From the NCBI GenBank assembly GCA_963663905.2, contig OY760657.1:1550001-1614000 (forward strand): a stretch of 64,000 nucleotides of DNA, written 5' to 3'. Source of the stretch: Saccharicrinis sp963663905. Lineage in GTDB: Bacteria; Bacteroidota; Bacteroidia; Bacteroidales; Marinilabiliaceae. Positions 7,086 through 16,174 of this stretch are shown here, piece after piece (position 1 is the stretch's first letter; each line of letters begins with the position of its first letter). The notes under the pieces were generated by a model that was given only the letters and a program-made list of their open reading frames with translations, was not told the origin of the DNA and made no database searches. Both the position numbers and the translations under genes were made by a program.

Positions 7086-9431
7086 ATGAAAACAATATTA
7101 ATTACGCAATGCTTGCAATATGATTTTATTAAGCCAATTGGTAAGTATGATAATCTTCCAAATTTATTACATATAGGCTATGATGAGTCTTCAAGATTGG
7201 TGGGTAATGATATTTCAAATAGTCCGTTACATCAATTTATCAAATGGTTAAATTCATCTCATAATAATAATATTTTAAAAGTACATGTTCGTGATTGGCA
7301 TGATAGTACTGAAGAATTGCAAAGATCTCATTTAAAAAAGTTTGGATCTCATTGTATTAAAAATTCAGAAGGGGCAGAATTTGTTTTTGATATTTCTGAA
7401 GATTCAATCATTATTAATTCAACATGCTTAAATGATTTTGTTGAAACAAATCTAAGTGAAGTACTGGATAAATATAAGAATGAAGAAGTAAGAATTGGAC
7501 TAATTGGAGTTTGGACTGAAGCAAAAGTTTATTTTACTGCCTATGATATTGTTAGCCGATATTCTAAGTTTGACGTGGCAATATGTTCTGCACTTACGGC
7601 TAGTTCCTCAATTCATAATCATCATGCAGCTTTAGATCAATTAAATAGAATATTAGATGTAAGGACATTTAATTCAGTTGGGCAGTTTACCAACTTTTTA
7701 ACTTGGGGAAATAGTACTATATCTATAAAAGTAGAGGATAACGAAATTCCAAGGATTAAAAGTCATGAAATATCCGAAATTAGTCAAACTGACCTGAAAT
7801 TAATTAAATATGTTTTTCGAACTTCACGTGAAGTAGATATTAAAGTATTGGATGGTGGTTTTTCCGGAAATATTGTAGTTGGTGCACAGGGTGTTGATTT
7901 AAACGGACATATAGAATCCAAGCATGTTGTAAAAATAGGAGAGCAAGAGGAAATTGGTAAAGAAAGAAGAGCTTTTGAAATAATTGAGAATGTACTTGGA
8001 AATAATGCTCCCAGAATTGTCGACTTTGCAGACAGTAATGGAAGAGGAATTATTAAATACCGTTATGCATCTATGGGCAAAGGAGAGTCATCTTCATTCC
8101 AGAAAAAGTTTTGTAGTAAAACCGAATCCATTGATAAAATCAAATTATATTTAGATGTAATATTTAAAGAACAGCTGGGTAAATTATATATTGCCAAGAC
8201 TCACGAAAAAATGAATCTATTATCATATTATGAATATGATAAAGTTAAAATTGAAAATGTAAGGCATACAATATCAGGAGTATATGGTGGAAATTTAGCA
8301 TCTGACTATCTTAGTGTAAATAATCACCAAATTCCGAATCCGTTATTATTCTATCAAAATGATGTAGAAAAGTACATCGTAAAAACCAATATGTATGCTT
8401 TTCAATCCTATGTACATGGTGATTTAAATGGTGCAAATATTATTATTGATGAACAGGATAATGTATGGATCATTGATTTCTTTCATACACATAGAGGTCA
8501 CATTTTAAAGGATTTGATTAAACTGGAAAATGATATTTTGTACATTTTTTCGGAATTAAATTCTGAAGAAGACTTTAATGAGGCATTAAAGATTAGTAGG
8601 GTGTTATTTGATGTGACAGATCTAAAAAAACTCTTACCTCCTGTTGAAACAGTAGGACTTACCAATGATAATTTAATCAAGGTTTATAATGCTTTGCGAC
8701 ATTTAAGATCTTACTATAAATCATTGGTTGAATGGGATAGAAATCCCTTACAGTTGTTAATAGCTCAACTTCGTTACTCCATGCATACTTTAATTTTTGA
8801 TGAGAGTAATGACTATCAAAAGCAATGGGCATTGTATAATTCCGGATATTTCTGTGAATTAATCCGAAAAAGATTTCAGGGTAGTGAAAAGCTTAGGATT
8901 GATTTTATATCATCAGATATTATTGGCAATCAATCTGTGGCCCTCACAATTTTACCGGGAAGAAAAGATCACAGTCGTGAATTGAAAGAAGATCTGAAAG
9001 AGATTAAAAAGAATGGGATAGGAGGTGTAGTTGTTTTGATTACTAAAGATGAGATGGATTCTTATGGCGTTCCGGAATTATTAAGTGGGTATAAAGATGT
9101 TGGTTTAGAATTTTTACATCAACCAATCGTCGATCAAAAAGTGCCTAATGCTAAAGATATTAATACTATTAATCAGTTTATTGATGAAAAAAGAATTTCC
9201 GGAAAAAAGGTTTTAATACATTGTATTGGAGGTCTAGGGCGCTCAGGATTAGTTGCTGCGTGTTATTTAAAACATTGTGGTTATAATTCTAATGAAGCAA
9301 TAAAAATTGTTAGACAAGCAAGAACGTTAAGGGCAATTCCCCCTATACCAAAGATATTGATTTCTGAAGCTAACGGGAGTACCTTTACTTTTTGCTCTAT
9401 GCAAGGCCGATTTTTAAAGTGTTGCTCATAA
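7086..9431 (+). CDS. Isochorismatase-like / APH-like kinase / dual-specificity phosphatase fusion, 3' end replaced by an IS
   Basis: A 781-residue three-domain protein. Residues about 1-195 resemble the isochorismatase (cysteine hydrolase) fold, with TQCLQYDF and GLIGVWTEAKVYFTAYDI. Asp13 is kept, but the catalytic Cys position is Lys147 and the usual catalytic Lys seems to be Asn. Residues about 235-560 are an aminoglycoside-phosphotransferase-like kinase with VVKIGEQ, HGDLNGAN (His444, Asp446) and IIDFFHTHRGH. Residues about 610-750 are a cysteine phosphatase with the P-loop HCIGGLGRSG (Cys713, Arg719). The start at ATG 7086 matches the fold; ATG 7059 is possible. After Ile751 the last 30 residues are encoded by an inserted IS110-family element; the native tail lies at 10955-10994. 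The family, which I recall as related to Ternary-complex-associated kinases, has no known role here. Confidence 0.8.
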   Translation: MKTILITQCLQYDFIKPIGKYDNLPNLLHIGYDESSRLVGNDISNSPLHQFIKWLNSSHNNNILKVHVRDWHDSTEELQRSHLKKFGSHCIKNSEGAEFVFDISEDSIIINSTCLNDFVETNLSEVLDKYKNEEVRIGLIGVWTEAKVYFTAYDIVSRYSKFDVAICSALTASSSIHNHHAALDQLNRILDVRTFNSVGQFTNFLTWGNSTISIKVEDNEIPRIKSHEISEISQTDLKLIKYVFRTSREVDIKVLDGGFSGNIVVGAQGVDLNGHIESKHVVKIGEQEEIGKERRAFEIIENVLGNNAPRIVDFADSNGRGIIKYRYASMGKGESSSFQKKFCSKTESIDKIKLYLDVIFKEQLGKLYIAKTHEKMNLLSYYEYDKVKIENVRHTISGVYGGNLASDYLSVNNHQIPNPLLFYQNDVEKYIVKTNMYAFQSYVHGDLNGANIIIDEQDNVWIIDFFHTHRGHILKDLIKLENDILYIFSELNSEEDFNEALKISRVLFDVTDLKKLLPPVETVGLTNDNLIKVYNALRHLRSYYKSLVEWDRNPLQLLIAQLRYSMHTLIFDESNDYQKQWALYNSGYFCELIRKRFQGSEKLRIDFISSDIIGNQSVALTILPGRKDHSRELKEDLKEIKKNGIGGVVVLITKDEMDSYGVPELLSGYKDVGLEFLHQPIVDQKVPNAKDINTINQFIDEKRISGKKVLIHCIGGLGRSGLVAACYLKHCGYNSNEAIKIVRQARTLRAIPPIPKILISEANGSTFTFCSMQGRFLKCCS

Positions 9432-9563
9432 GCACGAGCGCCATTCTGGTTGAGATGTTTGCGATGATTTCAGTGGTGGCATTGATGCTCATGTATCTAT
9501 GACCCCGTTCAGAATGTTTATTTTGCCTAAAGCACATCTCCATAGAGTTTTAAAAGATGGGTT
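9338..9563 (+). ncRNA. Candidate bridge-RNA region of the IS110 element
   Basis: In the IS110 group the non-coding stretch between the left end and the recombinase encodes a structured bridge RNA. Here it is 226 bp and can form a long-range stem CATTCTG (9442-9448) with CAGAATG (9510-9516), enclosing a 61-nt loop region. I could not assign donor or target guide loops by eye, so only the region, not the exact RNA ends, is called. Confidence 0.4.
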
Positions 9564-10921
9564 ATGGAAGAAAGATCAATTTCAATGGAAGTCGTCAACT
9601 CTCATGCAGCAGGGGTTGATGTAGGAAGTCGCTCGCATTGGGTGGCTGTAGGACAAAAAGAAGAGGATATTCGTGAATTTGGGGTTTATAATGAAGATCT
9701 CTTTGAAATGGCAGAATGGTTTATGGAAAAGAAAGTAACCTCTATTGCCATGGAAAGTACAGGTACCTATTGGCAAAATTTATATGCTGTACTTATTAGC
9801 AAAGGCTTTAAGGTAATATTGTGTAATGGTAAGTTTACCAAGAATATCAAAGGCAAAAAAACGGATATTAAAGATTGCCAATGGATTCAAAAGTTACATT
9901 CATTAGGATTGTTAAGTAGTAGCTTTTTACCTGACAATGAAACAGAACAATTACGCACTTATTGTCGACATCGCTCTAATCTTATCAATATGGCAGCTGC
10001 TACGTCTAAGAAAATGCAGAAATACTTGCGTTTACTCAATTTAAGATTAGATGTTGTTGTTAAAGATGTTTGCGGATTGACAGGACTAAAGATCATGCGT
10101 GCTATTAGTAGCGGTGAAAATGATCCGCAGAAATTAGCATCACATCGTCATTATAATTGCAGAAAAAGTGAAGAGGAAATTGCTAAAGCACTACATTCAA
10201 ATGGTAGGAAAGATTATTTATTTGCATTAAGTCAAGAACTGGAGACTTATGACCACTTACAAAATAAAATCCAACAATGTGACTTAGAAATAGAGCAAAT
10301 GCTTAATATGATTATCGATAATGACATAAAAAAAAAGAACATACAATAGAAGCTAAACCATATAAACGGTTAAATAAGAATACACCCAAAAATATTGACA
10401 TCAATCTTAAAGGATATCAAATGCTTGAAGGAACCGACCTTTTAGCAATAGAAGGTATGAGTCATTTAACGGTATTGGCAATCATTAGCGAAATTGGAAT
10501 TGAAGGAATAAGAAAGTTTCCTACTGCAAAACACTTTACCAGTTGGTTGCGATTAGCTCCCAATAATAAAGTGAGTGGCGGTAAGGTATTATCTAGTAAG
10601 GTTCCAAAAGGAAGTAATCGTGTGAAAATTGCTTTAAGGCGTGCAGCCAATGCTATTGGGAACCTTAAAGATTCCACTCCATTGAGAGATTTCTTTCATC
10701 GAATTAATTTTAGAAAAGGTCGTGCATCAGCTATCAGTGCTACAGCTCGTAAACTAGCAGTCATTATTTGGAATATGGTTATTCATAATAAACCATACAT
10801 TAATCCGGAAGGATACTTATATTTAGATCAGAAAAGAAAACTTGGCATCGCTAAAAGAATACAAAAACAGATTGACAAATACGGAATTAACCCTAATGAT
10901 CTCAATTTTACATCTAGTTGA
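9564..10921 (+). CDS. IS110-family transposase, split by a -1 frameshift
   Basis: Two overlapping frames together give a recombinase of about 450 residues. The first (9564-10349) holds the RuvC-like DEDD domain: GVDVGSRSHW, the Glu in AMESTGTYW, and KGKKTDIKDCQWI. The second frame, open from 10325 to the stop at 10919-10921, holds the Tnp_20 domain with LLAIEGMSHLTV, LRLAPNNKVSGGK (candidate catalytic serine) and KIALRRAANAI. The frames join by a -1 step in a run of nine A at 10328-10336. After the shift the protein continues KKEHTIEAKPYKRLNK without a break. Either frameshifting is programmed or one A was gained or lost. Unshifted, the product lacks the serine domain. Confidence 0.82.
10331..10337 (+). 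promoter_or_regulatory. Candidate -1 ribosomal frameshift site A_AAA_AAG
   Basis: In the zero frame of the transposase the codons are ATA AAA AAA AAG, so A_AAA_AAG sits in exactly the register of a canonical bacterial -1 slippery heptamer. The zero frame stops at 10347-10349, 12 nt later. No strong downstream stem or upstream Shine-Dalgarno stimulator was evident. Confidence 0.5.
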
Positions 10922-10954
10922 TATATAGGGATTTATTTTTACGTTAGTCAGAAT

Positions 10955-10994
10955 AGAAAATAGTATGCAAGAAAACTTTGTAGTAAACTACTAA
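10955..10994 (+). pseudogene. Displaced 3' end of the kinase-phosphatase fusion gene
   Basis: Starting with the A that completes the Ile codon split at 9336-9337, this stretch reads I-ENSMQENFVVNY-stop. It matches the conserved tail expected after RAI in such phosphatases (an acidic and Gln/Glu-rich segment ending in FV). It has no start codon and is detached from its gene by the IS110 element, so it is a remnant. Confidence 0.85.
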
Positions 10995-11150
10995 TAATAA
11001 ATTTCATACATACATAGAAAAGCCATTTAAAAAAGTTAGTTAAGTTTATTTTTGTATAAAATGATAAGCATTTGCTTATTTGTGATAAGTGATTTTTCTG
11101 TGGTTTAATAATTTTTGTAGGGCTTACGAATTACTAAAAAAAAGAGAAAT

Positions 11151-12518
11151 ATGAGATTTTTTAGATTATCATTAATCATAATAGGAGTATTGATATTTTG
11201 TTCATGAGGAAATACAAATAGTAACTTGTAGTAAAGTCAGATAAAAGTAGATGCACCTTTTGAAATGCCCATTATTGAAATACCGGATTTTTCAGATTGT
11301 GAAAACTTACCGATAACCGATTTTGGTGCTGTAATAGGTGATAAAGAAAAAACAACACATGCACTTCAACAAGCCATCGAAAAGGCTAGTGTAGCTGGAG
11401 GTAATGTTATTGTACCTGCAGGGGAGTGGTTAACTAAAACTCTGCATCTGAAAAGTAATGTTAACCTGCATTTGGAGAAAGATGCTACGCTTTTATTTTC
11501 TGAAGATCCGAAAGATTACTTACCTGCTGTTTTTACTACATGGGAGGGAATGGAATGTTACAACTATTCTCCATTAGTATATGCATATAATTGTAAGAAT
11601 GTTGCAATTACAGGGGAAGGAAAATTAAAGGCTAAACTTGATGTGTGGAAATATTGGTATAAAAGATCTCAAGCACATATGAATAGCTTGAAGCATTTGT
11701 ATAATCTGGCTTCATATAATAAACCTTTCAAAGAAAGACAGATGGTTAATGATACAGCAAACTTTCGTCCTCAGTTTGTACAGTTTAACAGATGTGAGAA
11801 TGTTTTAATGAATGGAGTATCTGTTGTAAACAGCCCATTTTGGACTATTCATCCTTACATGTGTAAAAATGTGGTTCTTCAGAAATTAAAAGTGTGGGCT
11901 CAAGGTCATAATAATGATGGTGTAGATCCAGAAATGACTCAGAACATGCTTATTGAAGATTGTGAATTTGATCAGGGAGATGATGCTGTTGCTGTTAAAT
12001 CAGGAAGAAATCAGGATGCATGGCGTTTAGATACACCTACTAAAAACCTTGTTATACGTAATTGTACCGTTAAAAATGGCCATCAGTTATTAGCTATAGG
12101 AAGTGAGTTGTCAGGAGGTATTGAAAATATTTATATGGATAACTGTTCGGTAGCTGACGGAGCAAAAATGTTTAATTTGGTATTTATTTAGACCAATGAG
12201 CGTAGAGGTGGTTTTGTAAAGAATATTCATGTTAGCAACATTAAGGCTGATAAAATGAAATTAGGAATCTTAGGTATAGAAACTGATGTTCTTTATCAGT
12301 GGAGAAATCTAGTTCCAACTATTGAAAAGAAATTAACTCCAATATCAGATATTGTTTTAACTAATGTAAAGACTAATAAAGTAGAATTTATATCTAGAAT
12401 ATTAGGTCAAAAGGAATTGCCTATTGAAAATATTACATTAATAAACGCCAAGTCGGATACAATAAACCAGCAGCCTTATATTCACGAGAACGTTAAAAAT
12501 TTTAATTTTGAGGATTAA
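11151..12518 (+). pseudogene. GH28 polygalacturonase-like lipoprotein gene with four in-frame stops
   Basis: A single frame runs from ATG 11151 to the stop at 12516-12518, broken by TGA 11205, TAG 11229, TAA 11232 and TAG 12189. Before the first stop it encodes a hydrophobic signal-like segment MRFFRLSLIIIGVLIFCS. After the third comes a right-handed beta-helix enzyme with ITDFGAVIGD, NNDGVDPEMTQN, DQGDDAVAVKSG and, past the last stop, TNERRGGFVKNI. These are GH28 motifs (exo-polygalacturonase or related pectin enzymes). A start at ATG 11265 would give a 308-residue product without signal or C-terminal coils. It lies just beyond the IS110 insertion and has an intact relative at 16175. Confidence 0.85.
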
Positions 12519-12544
12519 ATCTTCTAATTAAAAGTATTACCTAT

Positions 12545-13591
12545 ATGAATATGACATCAAAAACCTGTGTTAAAATTATAGTATTGTTTGCTTTAATAAT
12601 GATTGCTTTAAATGGTAATAGTCAGCAGCAAACATCAGATTCTGTAAAGGTTATTAAGTTTGATGATACACGAATTTCAAAATGGAGTAAGGATTTTCAG
12701 GTTGTGGATATTAAATCTACAAAAGATGATAAAATTCAAAAGGCAATAGTTTATAAAAGTAAGAAAGACACTAAGCAACCTTTAATTGTTAGCCTTCATA
12801 CATGGAGTGGTGATTATACACAAAAAGATCCTTTGGCTAATGAAGTGCTTGCAAAAGATTGGAATTATATACACTCTAATTTCCGGGGGCCTAACAGGAA
12901 TCCGGAAGCAATGGGTAGTGAATTTGTTCTTTCAGATATAGCAGATGCTATTGACTATGCCTTGAAATATACAAATGCTGATCCTAATGAAGTGCATATA
13001 GTTGGCGTTTCTGGTGGTGGATATGCCACACTTGCTTCGTATATGAACATACAGTATCCTGTTAAGTCATTTTCAGCATGGGCCCCTATTTCCGATATAG
13101 AATCCTGGTATTGGGAATCTGTCGGACGAAAGCAAAAATATGCCAATGATATATTAATGTCTTTATCATCAGATAACACTTTTAATGCATATGAAGCAAA
13201 AAAACGTTCTCCGATTTTTCAAAATTATCCCAAACAATTAAGAAAAAAATCACGATTGTATATTTACGAAGGTGTTCATGATGGTTATACAGGATCTGTT
13301 CCTATTACGCATTCTATTAATATGTATAACCGATTGGTGGGAGATTTAAAGTCTAACATTTCTGATTTAGACTCGATAATGACTATGTATAAACAAGATC
13401 CGGATCTGGTTTCAAATAAAGAAATAATTGATTTATTAACAAAGCGTTGTAATCCAGCTTGTAATAAAAAAGAAGAGATATTGAACCGTCAGATTCATCT
13501 ACAAAGGACGTATAAAAATATAAAACTTGTTATTTTTGAAGGAGGTCATGAGCAAATTCCTGGTGCTCTGGAGTTAATACCAGTTAATTAA
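12545..13591 (+). CDS. Secreted alpha/beta hydrolase (prolyl-oligopeptidase/esterase type)
   Basis: A 348-residue exported protein with an N-terminal signal ending near NGNSQQQ. The fold is that of an S9-like serine hydrolase: oxyanion-side segment LIVSLHTWSGDY, nucleophile elbow GVSGGG (Ser156), Asp246 in EGVHDGYTG and His335 in EGGHEQ form the triad. A start at the second Met (12551) is possible. It lies in a polysaccharide-utilisation cluster between two GH28 genes, so a carbohydrate esterase or deacetylase role is plausible. Peptidase activity cannot be excluded. Confidence 0.75.
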   Translation: MNMTSKTCVKIIVLFALIMIALNGNSQQQTSDSVKVIKFDDTRISKWSKDFQVVDIKSTKDDKIQKAIVYKSKKDTKQPLIVSLHTWSGDYTQKDPLANEVLAKDWNYIHSNFRGPNRNPEAMGSEFVLSDIADAIDYALKYTNADPNEVHIVGVSGGGYATLASYMNIQYPVKSFSAWAPISDIESWYWESVGRKQKYANDILMSLSSDNTFNAYEAKKRSPIFQNYPKQLRKKSRLYIYEGVHDGYTGSVPITHSINMYNRLVGDLKSNISDLDSIMTMYKQDPDLVSNKEIIDLLTKRCNPACNKKEEILNRQIHLQRTYKNIKLVIFEGGHEQIPGALELIPVN

Positions 13592-13697
13592 TATCAGGAT
13601 AATAGCCTATCATGTTAAAGGTGAATTATTAGTTTTATATGATGGTTTGAATTGTTAAATTTATAGGAGTTTATATTACGTTTAACAATTCGCACTT

Positions 13698-13949
13698 ATG
13701 AAAAAAGAACATGAAGCTACCCTGGTCGAAATATTTGCAGGTAAATCCATTGATGCAGAAATTGTTAAGTCAATATTAGAGGATGAAGGTATTCATGCTT
13801 ATTTAAAAGATGAGAATATAGGTAATATATTCCCTTTTCAAGCAGCAGCAGGTGGGGTTGGAGCCGTTAAAATATTCATATCTAGTGATGACTATAAAAA
13901 GGGAAAAGAAGTTGTTGATGAATATTATAGAAATATTCAAGAGGATTAA
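13698..13949 (+). CDS. DUF2007-type small putative signal-transducing protein
   Basis: An 83-residue soluble protein with the DUF2007 pattern: VEIFAGKSIDAEIVKSILEDEGI, then AYLKDENIGN, and VKIFISSDDYKKGKEVVDEYY. The fold is a small ferredoxin-like domain found alone or fused to zinc ribbons. The biochemical role of the family is not established. It has its own gap of about 110 bp on both sides and no clear partner here. Confidence 0.75.
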   Translation: MKKEHEATLVEIFAGKSIDAEIVKSILEDEGIHAYLKDENIGNIFPFQAAAGGVGAVKIFISSDDYKKGKEVVDEYYRNIQED

Positions 13950-14060
13950 TTTATTTATAATTCAATAGAGACTTTATCTAAATAGCTCTTATTGAAATAC
14001 TCTTAATATTATTCGTTGTTATTTATTTGTAGATTTATAAGATTAAAATTCTTATTGTCT

Positions 14061-15068
14061 ATGAAAGCACTTTTTATTGGAGGTACAGGTAATATATCCT
14101 ATCTATGCTCTGCTTTAGCAATCCAAAGGGGATGGGAGCTTTATCTGCTTAATCGGAATGGAATAAAGACAGAGGGTTTATTAAAGGAAGCAAACTCTTT
14201 AATTGCCGATATTAATAATTCAGAGCAAGTAAAAAATGTTCTTAAAAACTTAACTTTTGATGTTGTTGTAGATTTTATTGCTTTTACTTCGGAAGATGTT
14301 GAGCGGGATTATAAATTGTTTAACAGAATTACCAGACAATACATTTATATTAGTTCTGCATCATGCTATCAAAAACCAGTAGGAAATCCAATTATCACAG
14401 AATCATCACCCTTAAAAAATCCTCATTGGCAGTATTCTAGAGATAAAATTGCTGGTGAAGATTTATTAGTCAAACTATATCGGGAGAATGATTTTCCGAT
14501 GACTATTGTACGTCCATCATTAACTTATCATACAGTAATACCTGTTCCTATAGGTGCTTGGAAACTCTATAACGTAGTTGATAGAATGATAAAAGGAAAG
14601 CCAATTATTGTTCATGGAGATGGTTGTTCACCCTGGACAATTACTCATGCAAGTGACTTTGCAAAAGGATTGGTTGGATTAATGGGAAATCAACAAGCTA
14701 TAGGTCATCCTTTTCATATTACATCCGACGAAATTCTTACTTGGGATCAAATATATAATTATGTAGGTAATGCCGTTAATGTTCAGCCAAATTTGATTCA
14801 TATTGCTTCAGAAAAAATATGTGAGTTATCATTAAAATTAGGAGGCAAGGATATGGAAGGTACGTTGCTCGGTGATAAAGCTGCCGGAGTAATTTTTGAT
14901 AATAGTAAGATCAAATCATTTGTGCCTGATTTTATAACAACTACTCGATTTGCTGATGGGATAGCAAATACTATCAGGTGGTTTCAAGAAAAAAATGAAC
15001 GGATGATTGTAGATGAAGAAACTGAAAATTGGATTGATTCAATGTTAACTCTTTATCTTAAAGAGTAA
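14061..15068 (+). CDS. NAD-dependent epimerase/dehydratase-like extended SDR
   Basis: A 335-residue Rossmann protein starting at ATG 14061, right before the nucleotide-binding motif ALFIGGTGNIS; the in-frame ATG at 14016 would add 15 residues unlike the family. ADINNSEQV and VVVDFIAF follow. The SDR active-site region appears as YISSASCYQKP, with a later YSRDKIAGEDLL in the place of the catalytic YxxxK, and YHTVIPVP. C-terminal ITHASDFAKGLVGLM and WFQE are usual. The substrate is unknown; a sugar or nucleotide-sugar is inferred from the cluster. Confidence 0.78.
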   Translation: MKALFIGGTGNISYLCSALAIQRGWELYLLNRNGIKTEGLLKEANSLIADINNSEQVKNVLKNLTFDVVVDFIAFTSEDVERDYKLFNRITRQYIYISSASCYQKPVGNPIITESSPLKNPHWQYSRDKIAGEDLLVKLYRENDFPMTIVRPSLTYHTVIPVPIGAWKLYNVVDRMIKGKPIIVHGDGCSPWTITHASDFAKGLVGLMGNQQAIGHPFHITSDEILTWDQIYNYVGNAVNVQPNLIHIASEKICELSLKLGGKDMEGTLLGDKAAGVIFDNSKIKSFVPDFITTTRFADGIANTIRWFQEKNERMIVDEETENWIDSMLTLYLKE

Positions 15069-15081
15069 ATAGCTTTTTATT

Positions 15082-16023
15082 ATGCGTATAATATTACTAA
15101 TTACATTATTGTTTTCTTTTTTATATTATTCAGATGCCCAGAATATTAATGTTTATTTTGATGATTCAGGAGTGTTGTTTAAAGAAGGAAATAATTCTAT
15201 CTTATTTTATAATACTATAAATAAATCCTTAAATGGATTAGATTCAAGAAGTAACTTTATTCATCCTCTTTATGGTTTAAATGGCGAAGTTTTAACTGAG
15301 AATTATCCAGAAGATCATCTGCACCATCGTGGTATATTTTGGGCATGGCATCAGTTATATATTGGAGATAAAAGAATTGGTGATGGTTGGGATATGAATG
15401 ATATAAGATATGAAGTTGATTCTGTATGGGTTACAAATATTCAAGATTCAAATACAACAATAGCATCAAAAGTATTTTGGAAGTCCCCGTTGTGGTTGGA
15501 TAATAATAACAATGAGATACCAATAATAAGAGAATATACTGAAATTTCTGTTTATAAAAAGACAACGAATTATAGGATTATTGACGTATCTATTAATCTT
15601 ATGGCATTAGAGAAGGACGTAAAAATTGGAGGATCAGAAGACAATAAAGGATATGGAGGCTTTTCTTATAGAATTAAGCTGGCTCCGAATATGCAATTTA
15701 CTAGTTCAACAGGAATAGTAGAACCTAACAATTTGCCCGTACTAGCAGGTGATTGGATGGATATTTCAGGAGCTATTGGAAAAGATAATAAGCTGATAGG
15801 ATTTACCATAATGTGTCACCCAAGTAACCCTAAACCTGTAAATCGATGGATACTTAGAAAAAGCAGAAGTATGCAGAATGCTGTTTATCCCTTTCCTGGA
15901 GCAAATGCAGTTCTTATATCAAACACCAAACCTGTTCAGTTAAAATATCGGATGATAATTCATAATGGTGGTGTGAAGGATGTTAATATTCGAGATATTT
16001 ATAATAATTACATTGATCATTAG
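15082..16023 (+). CDS. DUF6807 (PmoA-like) secreted protein
   Basis: A 313-residue exported protein with a signal ending at SDAQ. The segments YGLNGEVLTENYPEDHLHHRGIFWAW and GDGWDMNDIRYE, and the later SNPKPVNRW, are the hallmarks of the DUF6807 family (sometimes annotated methane oxygenase PmoA, a name not supported by function). Such proteins are common in polysaccharide-utilisation loci of Bacteroidota and may act on glycans. The conserved His cluster DHLHHRG suggests metal or sugar binding. It starts 13 bp after the SDR gene. Confidence 0.75.
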   Translation: MRIILLITLLFSFLYYSDAQNINVYFDDSGVLFKEGNNSILFYNTINKSLNGLDSRSNFIHPLYGLNGEVLTENYPEDHLHHRGIFWAWHQLYIGDKRIGDGWDMNDIRYEVDSVWVTNIQDSNTTIASKVFWKSPLWLDNNNNEIPIIREYTEISVYKKTTNYRIIDVSINLMALEKDVKIGGSEDNKGYGGFSYRIKLAPNMQFTSSTGIVEPNNLPVLAGDWMDISGAIGKDNKLIGFTIMCHPSNPKPVNRWILRKSRSMQNAVYPFPGANAVLISNTKPVQLKYRMIIHNGGVKDVNIRDIYNNYIDH

Positions 16024-16096
16024 TAAAAAACAAGAGTATAGTATAAATTGACAGGTATTGAACAAAATTTACAGGCTTCACTGTCATATCATGGTT

Positions 16097-16167
16097 AATT
16101 TTACACATTAGAGGGAGACGAATATTTTTTGTATACGATTCGAACTTTAGTAATTATGTGTAAAATT
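16097..16167. repeat. 12-bp perfect inverted repeat upstream of GH28
   Basis: AATTTTACACAT at 16097-16108 and its exact reverse complement ATGTGTAAAATT at 16156-16167 flank 47 bp. A nested pair CGAAT/ATTCG lies inside. The right arm ends 7 bp before the start codon at 16175, so it could be an operator pair or an RNA hairpin over the translation start. Confidence 0.6.
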
Positions 16168-16174
16168 TGATTGT

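Larger units (their letters stand above)
9338..10954 (+). mobile_element. IS110-family insertion sequence, 1617 bp
   Basis: The ends are set by reconstructing the interrupted host gene. The host reads to AAT at 9335-9337 and resumes after AAT at 10952-10954; joining them gives an uninterrupted tail RAIENSMQENFVVNY and stop. There is no long target duplication, only the shared AAT/AT core, as in IS110 elements. Short subterminal inverted repeats occur: CCCTATA at 9341-9347 and TATAGGG at 10924-10930. The element has 226 bp before the transposase and only 33 bp after it, which is the layout of the IS110 group rather than IS1111. Confidence 0.85.

Noticed and set aside
15082..16023. Annotation as methane monooxygenase subunit PmoA
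   Set aside because: The name is carried by the DUF6807 family in databases, but the protein is a secreted soluble protein in a glycan cluster, not a membrane monooxygenase.
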